A DNA stretch of 64,000 nucleotides, taken from NCBI GenBank assembly GCA_022828595.1, contig JAKGHH010000002.1:75798383-75862382 (forward strand), in the 5' to 3' direction. Shown one piece after another: positions 43,791-56,410 of this stretch; positions within the stretch are counted from its first letter, which is position 1; each line of letters begins with the position of its first letter. The translations under genes and the position numbers were made by a program. The notes below the pieces were generated by a model, which was not told the DNA's origin, made no database searches, and saw nothing but the letters and a program-made list of their open reading frames with translations. The stretch is from Nelumbo lutea (Eukaryota > Streptophyta > Magnoliopsida > Proteales > Nelumbonaceae).

Positions 43791-45740
43791 ACACACACAC
43801 ATCATCATCATCATTATCTCCTCTCCTAAAGTTCTCCTAATTAATTATCTCCCCCACCTAAAACTTCCTCCTAAAACATCTCCTAACCTATCACAATTAA
43901 CAACCTAATTCCAACACCTCTTTCCCAATTCCCTATCTCTTTTTATCTATCTAAAATACTAATAAGATGATTAAAAATTAATGAAAAGAATAATAAGAAT
44001 AAAATAAATAATACAACGAGAGAAATAATAAAAGTAATAAAATTTAATAATGAAAAACTTATTATAATTATACATAATATTTTTCATATCATCATTGAAA
44101 ATTATAATAATTTTAATTTAAAATGATTAACATAATAGAAATTTCAAAATAAATTACTATTTTTTTTATTTTAACAATAACAAACATTCAAATTAATCAC
44201 AATAATATTATACTTAATTTATAATAAAAAATTCTAACAAGATTACAAAGTTTAAATAGTAATAAACATAGAATAATATCATAACTTAAATTACACATCA
44301 ATAACAATTTACTAAATAAATTAAAAAGTAAAAATTATTAATTTAAACTCTATTAATGAAAACAAACACAACAAGCCGAGTTCAATATAGGTTTACCTTC
44401 ACCCTACCAAGACCCCTCATTTTGCCACATCATCCGACTCTTAGCCTCTAGCCATGTCACCTTGCCTCTCATTTCAATGTTGCAACAAAGTTGGAAACTT
44501 CCCAAACATTAAACATATAAGATAATTAAAATAGTGAAAATATCAATTTATTTTGATATTTTAGTAGTTAATTATTCATAAAATACATAAATGTTTGAAA
44601 ATTAGTTCTTCATATCAATAATTATTGAACAATCAAATTTTAATATTTAAATATTAATTATTATTATTATATGAAACTAATTATATTTTAGTATTATCTG
44701 AAATTGATAATTACTACATGAAAATTTCAGTAATTTAAAGATAATTATTAAATTTTAAAATTTCAAAAAAAATTAATTTTCAGAAATTTTCGGGTAATTT
44801 CAGAAAAATATTGATTTTGAAATTTAATTATGGTAATAAGAATTGTTTATTTTCATTTACATTGGTTTTTGGAAATTGTAAAATATTAAATTGGAAAATT
44901 ATTGGGAAATTTTAACTCTATTTATAATTTCCACAACTATTTATAAAATTTAATATTTTTTGAAAATTATTAAATTGGAATATTTTAATAATTTCTATAA
45001 TTAATTATTAGTAATTTACATTGGATTTTGGAATTATTATATTGAAAAATTATTGGGGAATTTTAATACGGATCATTTATATTTTGTAATTATTAATAAT
45101 TTCTATAATCATAGTAATTTGCATTTTTTTTGGTATTTATTGGGAATTCTTACTTTAGTGATTTCCATAAACTAATTTTCATGTATTTGGTCATTTAATT
45201 AAGTGAAAGTTAATTTAAAAAATCTAATTTGCTAAATTTTTTATATTTTAGTAATTAATTGTTCATAAATTCAAAATATTTTGAAAATTAATTTATTCAT
45301 ATCAATAAATTTTGAAAAAATTATTCACATCAATTCGGTAATTTATTCATTACTTTTTGAGAAGTAATTTATTTATATCAATATTTGTATTAAGGATTTT
45401 TAAGTTATTCAGAATTTTCTTTTTATTTTTTATTTTCTATTGTGCAAACAACAATAATTTATAAATAGATATTTTTATTAATTTAGTTTTAATATCCTAC
45501 GCCAAAGTGTCAATTGGTTGGTTGGTAAGGTCTCCAATTGGTTGTAGTAGAGACTTACGATTGAATCAAACTTGTGCTAGGGTTGGGAGGCTTTATCGGT
45601 TTGGGATGATTCCACCAGTTGTATAGTCCCATGAAGAAACAATTTTTAAGCGTTCCCTATATTTTAACCTTTGCCAAAAACAAAAGTCCATGATATCTTT
45701 CAAATTATCTGATTTTCCTATGCATTGCATGGGGCCCTAC
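42073..45740. other. AT-rich intergenic DNA
   Basis: No gene is supported. 42230-43140 and 43930-45480 are almost pure A+T. 43205-43415 ends in GATACTTTAAACCTTG, a relative of the AAGGTTCAAAGTATT miniature elements. 43549 has tctactctatatataaagca, resembling a Helitron 5' end; no matching 3' hairpin and CTRR end was found. Confidence 0.5.
43723..43786. repeat. (CT)n microsatellite
   Basis: About 31 uninterrupted CT units, the longest in the window. Confidence 0.92.
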
Positions 45741-46770
45741 TTTATTTATTTATTTATTTATTTTTGATAAATCCAGGTGGGGATACACAAGACAGGGGGT
45801 AGCAAGTCCCCACAAATCACTAGAACAAATAAAAGCTAAAGGCCAAGGAAACTTACAAAGATCAACAAGAACAAACACAACAGCCCCCTAATTTCAGAAT
45901 TTACTGTCAACCAAGTTTATTTTTTATGTGGTTCAAATCATCTTCTTCCCCACAAACACAACAGCCACCATCAATACTTACACCCTTTCTCCTAAGATGG
46001 GATTTTGAAGTTTATTATTGAGGAGGAGGAACATGAATACTCTCAACAACTTTGGGGGGCATTTCAGGTTCCAAACTTTGTTAACCCCATTGAATCCATT
46101 AGAGGGATTTAACCTCCATATCATTTTATCAGTACTTATGTTTGTGGGTATATAAATTCCCTTAATTTTCATCCAAAGGTGGCTTGGAACTAAATTACAA
46201 ACTTTATCTTCCCTCCAATCTTTCTCTTGATCCAAAATTTCATTCACCAAAATATCCTCATTAACAATTGTTTCATGGGGAACCACCATATCATCAGAAA
46301 TCGGCCGGGGTATCACTAGCCCATCTATCATTCCAAAAATTAATATTTCTACCATTTCCAATTTCCCATTCAATTCCTCCTTTGCTAAGTAATTCTCTTG
46401 CCGTTAAAATCCCTCTCTAAGGTCATGAAATTCCCTTGTTGATTTTGGCTTTCCAAGAATCATAATCCTTTTGGAGGTATTTGTTCCTGATCACCTTTAC
46501 CCAAAGATTTTCTTCTTCAATGAGAAATTTCCACCCCAATTTAGTTAGGCTGGCTTCATTTATCAAATGGAGGTTTTTCAGCCCCATCCCTCCTCTATTT
46601 TTTGGAGTACAAACTCGCTGCCAATTCATGAGATGAATCGGCCTCTTCCCCTCTGAGTTGGACCATAGAAAGTTTCACATTTATCAATTTCTTTTGAAAG
46701 ATCTCATCATGAATCGGGGTATCATATTGGTTTTAGAATTGAGGAGGGTCAAGATCGGGTCCCACAAGTT
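45741..46770 (-). mobile_element. 3' part of a LINE (minus strand), truncated
   Basis: Minus frames read MNWQRVCTPKNRGGMGLKNL, INEASLTKLGWKFLIEEENL, WVKVIRNKYLQ (46629-46423), then DKMIWRLNPSNGFNGVNKVW and NLKCPPKLLRVFMFLLLNNK (zf-RVT, 46373-45978). This is the post-RT part of a plant LINE. A (TAAA)n-like tail in minus orientation lies at 45741-45764. The 5' portion including RT is missing, as expected from 5' truncation. Confidence 0.7.
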
Positions 46771-47173
46771 TGCTTACAATTTTCTCATTCGGATTCAAGG
46801 TGTTTTTCTTTTTTAACTTTCCCATTAATAATGGGGCCCCCTAGGTGTATGCCTTGGCATTAACTTCAAGGGGAACTTTTAAAATCCTACCCAAAAGTTT
46901 TTAGAGTGTGGGATTGGCAAAGTGTGGTGTGTCAGATTACGTTGGTAGAGTGTGGGAACGTATGCTGTTGGGAGGATATTCCAACTCATATGTTACAATG
47001 AATTGACAACCTGGTGGGTCCCAGATTTGTGGTTTTTCTCCTCCTCCTCCCGCCTTCCGCCGCTCCGACGTCTCATACTCTCATTTACGTCCATAGACAG
47101 ATCGCCACTCGCAAGTAGTAACAGCCGTACAAACAGATAGGCATAGAGAAAGAAAGGAATACAGAGACAAGAG
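46771..47173 (+). promoter_or_regulatory. Upstream region and 5' UTR of the MYB gene
   Basis: Only about 400 bp separate the LINE fragment from the MYB start codon. No convincing TATA box was seen; 47035-47110 is C/T-rich and is the likely leader (cctcctcctcccgcc). The promoter may therefore extend into or beyond the LINE fragment. Confidence 0.4.
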
Positions 47174-47439
47174 ATGAGGAACCGAAATTCTTCGTCATCG
47201 GCGGCGGGTCTGAAGAGAGGGCCCTGGACGCAGGAGGAGGACGAGCTTTTGTCCAGTTACATAAAGCGAGAAGGGGAGGGACGGTGGCGGACGCTGCCGA
47301 AGAGGGCGGGTCTGCTTCGTTGTGGAAAAAGCTGCCGCCTCCGGTGGATGAATTATCTCCGACCCTCCATTAAGCGAGGCCAGATCGCGCCTGACGAGGA
47401 GGATCTCATTCTTCGTCTGCACCGTCTCCTCGGCAACAG
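47174..47439 (+). CDS. MYB exon 1
   Basis: Encodes the N-terminus, all of R2 and half of R3; donor GGCAACAG|GTCTAC, phase 2. Confidence 0.88.
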
Positions 47440-47465
47440 GTCTACGACGACTTACCACTCACCCT

Positions 47466-47509
<44 letters not shown>

Positions 47510-48203
47510 GCGTTTAGTTTGAATTTCACTTTGCATCATGCATCCTTTTAGATCGCATCGCATCCCCTTCAGTTCAATTACAATGCTTTTGCAGATATTA
47601 CAGCTTTTAGGTTTTAGCTAGGGTTTTCAATTTTGGCTTGTATGTTCTTCCACGGTTCCACCTTATTCCTTTGGCTCATGTGAAGGTATGCCATATAGTT
47701 AGTAATTCTTCTAACGTTCTATCTGTTTTAATTTTCTGGGAGTTTCTCTCAGATGGTCTTTAATTGCTGGGAGGATCCCAGGACGTACAGACAACGAGAT
47801 CAAGAACTACTGGAATACACATCTTAGTAAGAAGTTGATCAGCCAAGGAATAGATCCCAGAACCCACAAGCCACTGAACCCTAACCCTAATTCCTCGGAG
47901 GAGAATATCAACCCTCCTCCTCCTGCATCAAGACCTCACCCCAATCCAGAACCACGAGTCTGCGGTGGTGCACCTACGACTTACAAGGGTAGGATGCATT
48001 TCACAGAGATGAATCTGGATCAGGACCAAAGTCGGAAAGTGGGAAAAGGCGAAGAGAACCGGACGAACTCTGATGGCTTCATGATCGGCAGCAGACACGG
48101 GAACAACAACGAAGAAGACAATATTGATTGCTCCACTGATGAAGTCTTCTCTTCCTTCTTAAATTCTTTAATAAACGAGGACATGCTTGGGAATCAACAA
48201 TAA
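47174..48203 (+). CDS. R2R3-MYB transcription factor, MYBC2/MYB27-like flavonoid repressor type
   Basis: Join of 47174-47439 and 47753-48203 gives 238 residues. R2 has W18, W38 and W58 ([12 protein letters not shown].., [19 protein letters not shown]). R3 has I71, W90 and W109 ([12 protein letters not shown].., [20 protein letters not shown]). Residues 77-96 fit the bHLH-interaction signature [DE]Lx2[RK]x3Lx6Lx3R exactly, so it probably joins MYB-bHLH-WD40 complexes. [19 protein letters not shown] (C1 motif) and [15 protein letters not shown] near the end match the MYBC2/MYB27 group, which represses anthocyanin and proanthocyanidin genes. The intron usual in R2 is absent; the R3 one (GNR|W) is kept. 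The protein stops after GNQQ, with no LxLxL (EAR) motif, so repression strength is uncertain. Confidence 0.9.
47470..47507. repeat. (CT)n microsatellite in the MYB intron
   Basis: About 19 CT units shortly after the donor site. Confidence 0.9.
47753..48203 (+). CDS. MYB exon 2
   Basis: Begins after tttctctcag with ATGGTCTTTAATTGC, completing Arg89 and continuing [10 protein letters not shown]; ends TAA at 48201-48203. Confidence 0.88.
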
Positions 48204-49219
48204 CATAGCAGCTTCAGAAGCTGCAATTAATCTGGTCATCTGATTGCATATCCTGATCTTCTGGTTTCTTCTGCACAGGCTTTTGGCTTGGTGCAATCCG
48301 AATCAGTTGCCTGTGCTCACACGACGAACCTGCTCAAGGAATAGAAAGTTGAAATCAAACTGTTTGAGGACTGTAATTTCATCTATCTTATATGTATTCT
48401 TGCTATATCAGTTGTTTTGATTGTTGTTTGTAAGAAGCTGTATAGATTGAACAACTGCTTTAATGAACGCATGAATCTACTTGTTTGGAAACAGATGACT
48501 ACAATTTATTCTCTGTTGCAGAGATTTGGTTACCATAAATATAAAGCTAAAAGAAGAAGTTGAACAGCTATTTATTTGTATTCAACTTCATCAAATTATG
48601 ATCCAAATACATCGCCCGGTTCATTGATTGATCTCGTGAAATGATTAATTGATCTCGCCTAGTTCCCCATGGAATTTGCAGCATCAATGGTTGATATTAC
48701 TGTTTTGACTGTGACCCCAAGTGCTACTTCGATCTACTTACTACTCCATAACTTCATTTTCCTATCACCAGTGTTAAATGAGCAATTAATAGCTATCCTT
48801 ACAGCTATGATTCTAGGGTGCATATCATCAAGTGTGAAATAAACCAGATTGCATGAGCCTTCAACAGTTAACAAAAAAGACTACTTTTGATGCTGGAATC
48901 TACATTTACCAATTACACAGAATTAAGGTTTACTCCATATTGACAGTTAAAGAAGCACAATTTTAATATATCAAAAGATAGAATAAAACTGACCACATTT
49001 TTTTTTTGTAATCGAAACTGACCACATTATGGAAACAAAAAATCTTGTTCTTGGCCATGCAGAATTCTTGATTTTCTATGCAATTGTTCTTCATATCTAG
49101 TCCCTATTAACCAAACAATGAAGATTTTGTGCTTGTTATTGACCTTGGAAAAAAAACAGATAAAAAAATTGCTAAAGCTAATCCATTAACTCATTTATTT
49201 TAAACATTTAACAAGAATA
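48204..49219. other. MYB 3' region
   Basis: 48204 to about 48480 is the likely 3' UTR. The rest shows no gene, RNA or clear repeat. Confidence 0.5.
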
Positions 49220-49227
49220 TTGTGCTC

Positions 49228-49545
49228 CAATGTTTTAAAAAATGACCCGGAACTGGAACCGTAACCGTTCTGGTCACTGGTTTCCGGGTTGATGGTTCAA
49301 CCGTCTGAACTAAGTGGATAGCCTGTTCTAACAAAATAAATTAAAAAAATAAAAAATAATTAAACTTTAAAAATGACCAAAAACCGTTGAACGGGTTGAC
49401 GGTTCGACTGCCTAGATCAATTTGTTGACCAATTCAACAATTTTTTGCCAGAAACCGGATTTGGAATAAAACGGAACCGGTTGCCTGAATGGTTTCCAGG
49501 CCGAAAGGTTTGACCGTTCAAGTCAACAGCGATTCGAAAACCATG
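49228..49545. mobile_element. hAT-type MITE with perfect 8-bp TSD
   Basis: 318 bp; ends CAATGTTTT and, reversed, CATGGTTTT. ttgtgctc is repeated exactly at 49220-49227 and 49546-49553. The interior is rich in ggttgacggttc/aaccggtt words, partly palindromic. Confidence 0.82.
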
Positions 49546-49959
49546 TTGTGCTCTTCATCCATGATGAGGAATTTTGACCTAGATGGCCTGGGGGCTGTTA
49601 GGACTTTTAACACTGGCATGGGTGGTGCGTGTAAGTTAGAAGGTGATAAAAAGAAAATGAACCGGAGAAGTGAGGATTGACATGAAGACAAATTTATAAG
49701 TTATGTAGTAGATAGAGCATAAAGGTGGAGTAAGGTTTGTATAGCCTACTCAAATAGTTGAAATAAGCCTTACCTTTTATTTGATGGATGAAAATCATGA
49801 GATATGTCTTACTTGTACATATTTGAGTTGAAATGTCATAAATGCACCTCAGATTGCAAATACATGCACTTATTGGCAATAATATTGGGCCATTCTATTT
49901 CTATATTAGAGTTTATAGCACTTAATGAGTCAGTAATACTACCAATGACTAGGGTGGAG

Positions 49960-50189
49960 AAAGGTTCAAAGTATTGACATTTATTGGCCCGCATCGGCTG
50001 ATATGTATCATTCTGGGACCCCTCTAATATGTCCCTATAGTGGGTGTATCAGGGGTCTAACCAGTTCAGGGGGTGGAGGAATCCTAACCTGGCCCCCTGA
50101 ATCGGTTTCGAAAAAAAATAAAAAAAGTAAAAAAAAAGTACTGATACGCCCCTACCGGCATATCGGGCATATCAACATTTTGAACCTTG
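49960..50189. mobile_element. hAT-like MITE (AAGGTTCAAA ends)
   Basis: 230 bp; ends AAAGGTTCAAAGTATTGA and, reversed, CAAGGTTCAAAATGTTGA. Flanks gggtggag and gagtggag match at 7 of 8. Related ends occur near 4130, 43400 and 57858. Confidence 0.65.
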
Positions 50190-50197
50190 GAGTGGAG

Positions 50198-52359
50198 CAT
50201 AAAAACACAATTGGTGGATTTGATGGTTTAAGGCTATAAGCACCCTAGTTTGCACAAAGTTGACATGATATCACTTGGTGGGTAGATCAGGGTTGATCAT
50301 TTCTGCCCGAGCCAGCCCGACCCGACTTGAAACTAATGATATGCATGAATATTAATATTACAAATTTTATATTTAATTTTGTAATTTATTATTATAAAAT
50401 TATATTAAAATTATATTTTTTAAAGAATATAATTTTATTAATTTATAAAGTCAAGCCCAAAGATATACTTACAAAATTTTGTTAATTTTGTAAGTATGTA
50501 TGATCATCCCTATGGTAGATCAATGTGTATCATTGCCATCTAGATCTTCTTCATGATTGATTCCATAGAAAATTTTGAAAAGATGATTTGAACATTGTAT
50601 AAATCATAAGGCAACAGCAAGCAGATATTGAGATTCGTTCACTGTGGTTGAAGAATAATGACTTAGGATTGGTAGTATCATGAGGAATAAGTTGCAAGAT
50701 TAAGGAGCAACAAAACGTAGTAAATTAATTGGGTAGAAAAGGAATATTATTCTATTTTAAACTACAAGCACATATTCAAATGCTAAAGTTATCTATTACT
50801 CAACTGAACTATTCCTTGTCCCAACTATATGGGGTCAATGAATCCTGTTCCACATTTTCATTTGGTTAAGTACCATCCATTGTTAGTTAATTAAGGGCTC
50901 TTAAATCATTTCTTACTACTTCTCATATCTTTTTTGGTTAATTTCCCCCAACTCTTCTTAACTCCTAAGTTCATAATAGATAACTTCTATATATAGAGAT
51001 CTTCCTTGCCCGTGACTAAACCATCTACCACCTATTGGATCTACTGCTACATTCCTGCACATAGATTAATCTTTGTTTGCATCATTTTTGGGTTTTTCCC
51101 ATTCATCTATCTCAATATTCACATTTTTCTACAACTAAGTGATATCAACTAAATGAATTCTGCTCCACAAATTCACTTTGTTAAGTATCATATGTAACAT
51201 TGTTAAATTATGAGCTCTTAAACCACTTCTTACGACTTAATTTCATATATTTTTGGTCTTCACTACCTCTTTTAGTTCTTAATCTTGTAACAGATCACTT
51301 CTTTTTAGTGGTTCTATAGAGATCTTTTTTGCACATGACTAAACTATCTCAGTTGACTAATCTTTTCTTTGTTAAGAATTATTTTACAAAGGAAAGATAA
51401 TGGTCACATTGAGGTCTCTTGATCTCTAATCCTAATTGTACTCCAATTTCCTATTCTATAAGGCCATTACTCAATGCTAATCCTAGATATTTGGTGTTTT
51501 GGAAGAGGTAAATTGGATATGAACCTAAACTTCGGCACTTTTTTTACACAAAGTAGCCACTCTCAAACTCTAATGCATGTTCTCTCACACTTGTTAGCTC
51601 AAGATTTTACCATTACACCAAGCAATGGCCACTTTTTTTTTTTTTTTTTTTTTGAGGAACAAATCTCAAAGTATAGTTTCATTAAGAATGAGCCCTGTCT
51701 GATACAAATCAAAATATTACTATTAGGTTTACATTGCATATATTCTATTTTTTGTACTTATTTTAAAAACTCTTGTTTCTAATAAGTCATATGTCTATTA
51801 ATCTGATTAGTTCATTTATACTTTGATTAATTAATACTATGCCATCAATGAAAATATACACCATGCAACCTCTTGGATAATTAATATTGTCTATTAATTA
51901 AGAGAATAACATTATCATTTTAATTGTGAAAGGGAAATAGTTAAGTTTATGATTTTATTTGCATTGAAAATAGAGTTGAAATAAAAGTGATCATAACTTT
52001 ACTACCTGGATAAGGTATCTATCCTAACCTTTATATTTTGGCCACATCTTCAAAAGAGGCACTGTATCAAATTGTTCTGGATATCTGTTTTGCAATATAA
52101 TTGTAAGTCATGAACCCTACATCATAGACTAAACTCTATGATGGGAAATAAATGATAATAATTAACATCAATTCTTTCAATCATCATTCATTGTATCAAG
52201 TAAACCATGGATGAGTGGAAAGAATTAATTAATGATAGTTTACTGTTACTTGAGGGTGTTACTTTTTCTTTCATGTTTGGGTTGGGGGAGGGGGGTGGGG
52301 GAGATGAGTGCCTGCCTATTAGAACAGCACCTGGTAGGTAAAGAATCTATTATAGATTT
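50198..52359. other. Intergenic DNA without recognisable gene
   Basis: AT-rich with short unsupported ORFs. 50810-51360 contains two similar stretches (actatatggggtcaatgaat/..gatatcaactaaatgaattc, ctgctccaca, gctcttaaa) about 350 bp apart, probably an old repeat. A T-run lies at 51632-51652. Confidence 0.4.
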
Positions 52360-52367
52360 TTCATAAG

Positions 52368-52489
52368 TAGGGGTGTAACTTTGTCAGGTTAGGGTTGGGA
52401 TTTTGTCAAAATTTTAATGGGCCCAACCTGAAGCCTGAGCTTGAAACAGTGTAAACTGTTAACTTGGGAGAACCCGATTTACACCCCTA
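52368..52489. mobile_element. Short hAT-type MITE (TAGGGGTGTAA ends)
   Basis: 122 bp; TAGGGGTGTAA at the left and TTTACACCCCTA at the right. Flanks ttcataag and cccataag match at 6 of 8. It shares its terminal motif with the element at 60026-61060. Confidence 0.7.
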
Positions 52490-53103
52490 CCCATAAGTTT
52501 GATAGGTTAGATATTAAATCCCTAGTTTTAATTCTATTTTTTGTGTTCATGGATATTTCCATCATTAATAACAAAATCCCCATCTACCATACTAGTTTTT
52601 GTTTAATATGATGGATATTTGATACCATAAAGGTCATTTTTTATTTGAGTTTTCGTATGTATATAATCACATAAAGTTTTTAATCAATAAATTCAATATT
52701 TTACATTTATATAAATTCACTATATGTGTATAAGTTTAAAATTAATTAAATATATTTTGGGTAATTCTATGATGCTAGAAAGGTATGATGCCGGAAGAGC
52801 TTTGACCAATCAAACATTATCTATTTTGTTTTGTATAGATCAGAGAAAACCTTAGCATGTGTTAGTTGTTTTCTATTGTGTCATTGCGGTTCTTAATGTT
52901 TGTATACATTCATGAAAACCTGGATTATCATAATTGAGTTTGAGGAACTGCATTGGACTTGTATGTTAAGGAATTAATAATGTATATAAATAATAAAAAA
53001 TCATGGTTAAGATGAGTTGGATGGTATCATTCAATCGAACATTTTATGGGTGTTCATAAGGTGGTAATGCTTGGGGTATGCTATGCATCAAAAGTAGAAA
53101 CTA

Positions 53104-53345
53104 AGGGGGCGTTCTGTAACATGAATGTTTTTATTTCATTTGTTTTTGAAATTGCCACATCAGCAAAAAATAACATGTTCTTAAACACTGTTTTTGTTTT
53201 AAAAAAGACCAAAAAAAAACAAGTTGGTTTTGTTTCAAAAAACAATACATGCTTTTGGAGACATCAAAACAATGGTGTTTTAAAAACAACAAAACCAGAA
53301 ATTCAAGAACATGTTTTTGTGTTATTGTTTTGAAAAACATTTTGT
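53104..53345. mobile_element. Partial MITE, GGGGGCGTTCTGTAACATGA family
   Basis: The left end and next 150 bp (gttttgaaattgccacatca, aacatgttctt, gttggttttgtttc) match the reversed right arm of the element at 56411-56841. The right end is not clear. Confidence 0.6.
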
Positions 53346-53492
53346 TTTCATACCATATGATTTTGATTTGCTTTTGAAACTAGCAACAAGAAAAACAGTT
53401 AACTTTACTCAAACAAAACCTCATGCAAAAGTATACATAATGCAAATGAGGGAGGTTGCAATGGCAGACATCTGGGTTCCTATCCAAACTTA

Positions 53493-53789
53493 GGGTCCGT
53501 TTGATTTGCAATCAAAATCGGAATCAAAATCTTTCAGAATTGGAATGTTCTATTTCCATAGTCTGTTTGGTTCAGACAGGAATGAGAATGAGAATTTAAA
53601 TCAGCAGGACAAGAATGAGATTTCATTCCAAAGGAAGGGGCAAAGAATAGCCATTCCCTCAAATGGGGGAATGTCATTTCAGGAGGAATGAAAACGAAAT
53701 TCCGATTCCACTCAATCAAACAGTTGGAACCGGAATAACCCATTCCAATTCAAATTCCAGACTTCTATTCCTATGAATCAAATGGGGCC
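53493..53789. mobile_element. Harbinger/Tourist-like MITE with TTA TSD
   Basis: 297 bp; ends GGGTCCGTTTGATT and, reversed, GGCCCCATTTGATT, with TTA on both sides (53490-53492, 53790-53792). The interior is rich in ggaatgagaatg/attccgattcc. Another copy lies in reverse at 61266-61528. Confidence 0.8.
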
Positions 53790-53792
53790 TTA

Positions 53793-55936
53793 AACTGGGT
53801 TGAGATGATAAAGCCTACAAAACCGGCCGGTCAATGTCAGGCTTAAGCCAAAGAATCATCTCATCAAACCCTAGGCCCTAGCCTCAAAGGAATATAATCA
53901 AGGGAAAAGTACGGAGACACACGATGCAGAATTCTGAATTCCAGCCCCCCCTACAATAGCCCTGTCCCCCCTATAAACCACATCCTACCCGTAAATTTGA
54001 CATCAATTCACGGTCAGGGTGCATTCCCCCTTTACTTTAGGCCTAGTAAATTCTGAGCTGGGCTGATTTGTACTTCTCCCTATAATCAAATGATAATAGT
54101 TCAGTCAATAGGATATCTAACTCATTGTAGCCGAGACCGGGGATCAAATACGGTTGCTGCGTTGTGTAGCCCCATGAAGCCTGGATATAAGTAACTTTTC
54201 TGATATTTCATATTTGTTAGGGGCATTTATGATAGTTGACCTGATTCCTAGCTGACTCTTTTAAAACTAACGGTCTTATTTACTTCTGACCGGCAGATGG
54301 TGCTTGCGTGTGAATGAGTGGTAGATGAAACAAAAGGTAGGTCTAACGCCAACTTTCTGACCAAAACCCTATTTCTTTTGTTGAAGTTGGAATAGTTAGA
54401 AAGTATTGTGGGGCGCAGATTTGATCTCTCCTCTAGGCCAATATAGGACCCATAGTTACTTTGGGCCATTCAACCTCATGAATCTTTACAGGGCTCTCTA
54501 ATTTACACCGCTTTTCCCTACAACCAGACCAATTACCTAGTATATTCTAAGAATGAATTTAACATATATGTACAAAGGATATTTCTGATGTGCAGCTGGA
54601 TGTTATATTCTCAGAGATTTTACTTTTAAAAACTAACCCATGCCCCATCTGGGTCAAGCGGGGCAATGATCAAGGGTTAATCCAAATGGGTATCATGACG
54701 AGGTTACAGCTGGTCGAATGTTTGGCCAGCCAGGTCAATGATAGGTTGAAAATATTGATTAAGGTAATCCATTTTGGATCATTAAGTGAATCTGGATTTC
54801 CTCCTCACACCCACCTCACAGCATTCGCAGCCATGCATCGGAAACATCTCTCCATGAATGAAAAAATACATGTATGTCTGCAAGGAGGAAATCCCATCTA
54901 TAGTGGTAATGAACCAATGTAACTATGCTACGTGGACAATGCAAATCAGGAAAATGGTCATTGATGTCCTATAATCAACACCTTTGGTTTTCTCGTAGTT
55001 TTGCTTATATAACCTCGCCAGAAGGAAAGTAAGTTAATCTTTCTTATTAATAGTATTTTCCCTAAAACACCCTTTACCAAGCATTCTACATTCTATTTCA
55101 AACTTCCTTTTCAATCCCCAATTAGTGATTAAGGTTGAGCAAAGATCAAACTTCCATAGAGAGAGATACGGGTTTTTACTCATGATTTCACATGAATCTA
55201 GGGAGGGATTACAACTTTCATTAATAAGAAGAATCCATACTTTTTCTGCAAATATTCTTAAAAAGCATTTGAGCAAACATGTTAATGATGATCTGAATTC
55301 AAAAATCAAAATGGATGTTCTTAGATAAATTTTCATCATTAAAAGTTTTGTGTTTTAAAGATGTTTTAGTTGGTTTATAAGCTGGATTCAAATAGGAGAA
55401 GTTTTTTACTGAAATTATTTAAAGAGGTTTTCTTGAATACAGGCCAAGCAGGAGCAAAATTTGTTATCTTCTTAGAGGAAGAACAACAAAATAAATCTAT
55501 GCAAATGCAAGTTCAGACAGACTCACCGGAGAAGATATGCTCCCTCCTGCTTCCCAAATTCCAGAACAATTCAGCACTCCACCATTCATGTCGAATAAGT
55601 GAAACAATTCACGGAGTTCAAGTACCAAGAGCTTATCTGCATTGTCAATATCTCCATTGGTATGACAGAGAGAGAGAACTGATGAAATAGGCAGGCAATG
55701 TTGTTTGTTTGGACTGACCGGTAGCTTTATGTATTTGAGGATCCGATATTGTTTGTTAGACGGACCAACCTTTCTCTTCTCTGATTTCTCTTGTCTCCTT
55801 CTCTCCCTAGCTGAAGGTAATTTCTGTCATACTGACGGTTAGTTACATGGGCTTGAGTCTTGACACTACAGACTGGAAGTTGTTGCTGGGTTGAGGTTCA
55901 GTTATTTACGACATTGAGTTCTTATTTTGATTATAA
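53793..55936. other. Region of unrecognised short ORFs
   Basis: Open frames of 65-110 codons occur (for example 54590-54922 and 55370-55690 plus, 54248-54469 minus), but none has a recognisable domain, biased codon use or splice context. I do not call genes here. Confidence 0.4.
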
Positions 55937-56334
55937 GGGGGCGTTCTTTTTTTTTTTGGATTTTGAGAGGAGGGAAGTAGGTCAATAATTCATGTTCTTT
56001 TTTCAGATTTATGTGTCAATAATTCATGTTCTTTTTTCAGATTTATGTGGAGATCAGGGAAAGTTTATTTTCATGGGCATCACGAGTAAGTAATACCCAT
56101 CTCCTAGGTGGGTAAAAAACTTTCCCATATGGAGGAAGTCACTAACACTTGAATGGGGCAAAATGCCTCCTTTAAAAATGATTTTTTATGGCTAAAATGG
56201 TCATTGCCTTACTTACCTGAGAAATAAAAGAATATGGGTAAATGCACTTACCTAGGTAAGTCTTTCCTAGGAAACACTTACCTAGGTAAATGCATTTACT
56301 TGGGTAAGTAACTTACCGAAAAACAAACGGGGCC
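55937..56334. mobile_element. Possible MITE (GGGGGCGTTC / GGCCCCGTTTG ends)
   Basis: Ends are imperfectly inverted and both sides show tataa(g). Interior has palindromic acttacctaggtaagt motifs and a 33-bp direct duplication (tcaataattcatgttctttt, then ttcagatttatgtg) at about 55982-56048. Confidence 0.45.
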
Positions 56335-56410
56335 TATAAGGGTTACAGAAATTGGCAAGGGCATTAATATTTGCAGCAATAGCAACTAATGCAATGTTTC
56401 AGCACTTTAA

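Noticed and set aside
47195..47458. Minus-strand ORF over MYB exon 1
   Set aside because: Shadow of the conserved MYB repeat coding sequence.
54590..55690. Two plus-strand ORFs of about 110 codons
   Set aside because: No domain, no partner exons, and frames end abruptly; cannot be distinguished from chance.
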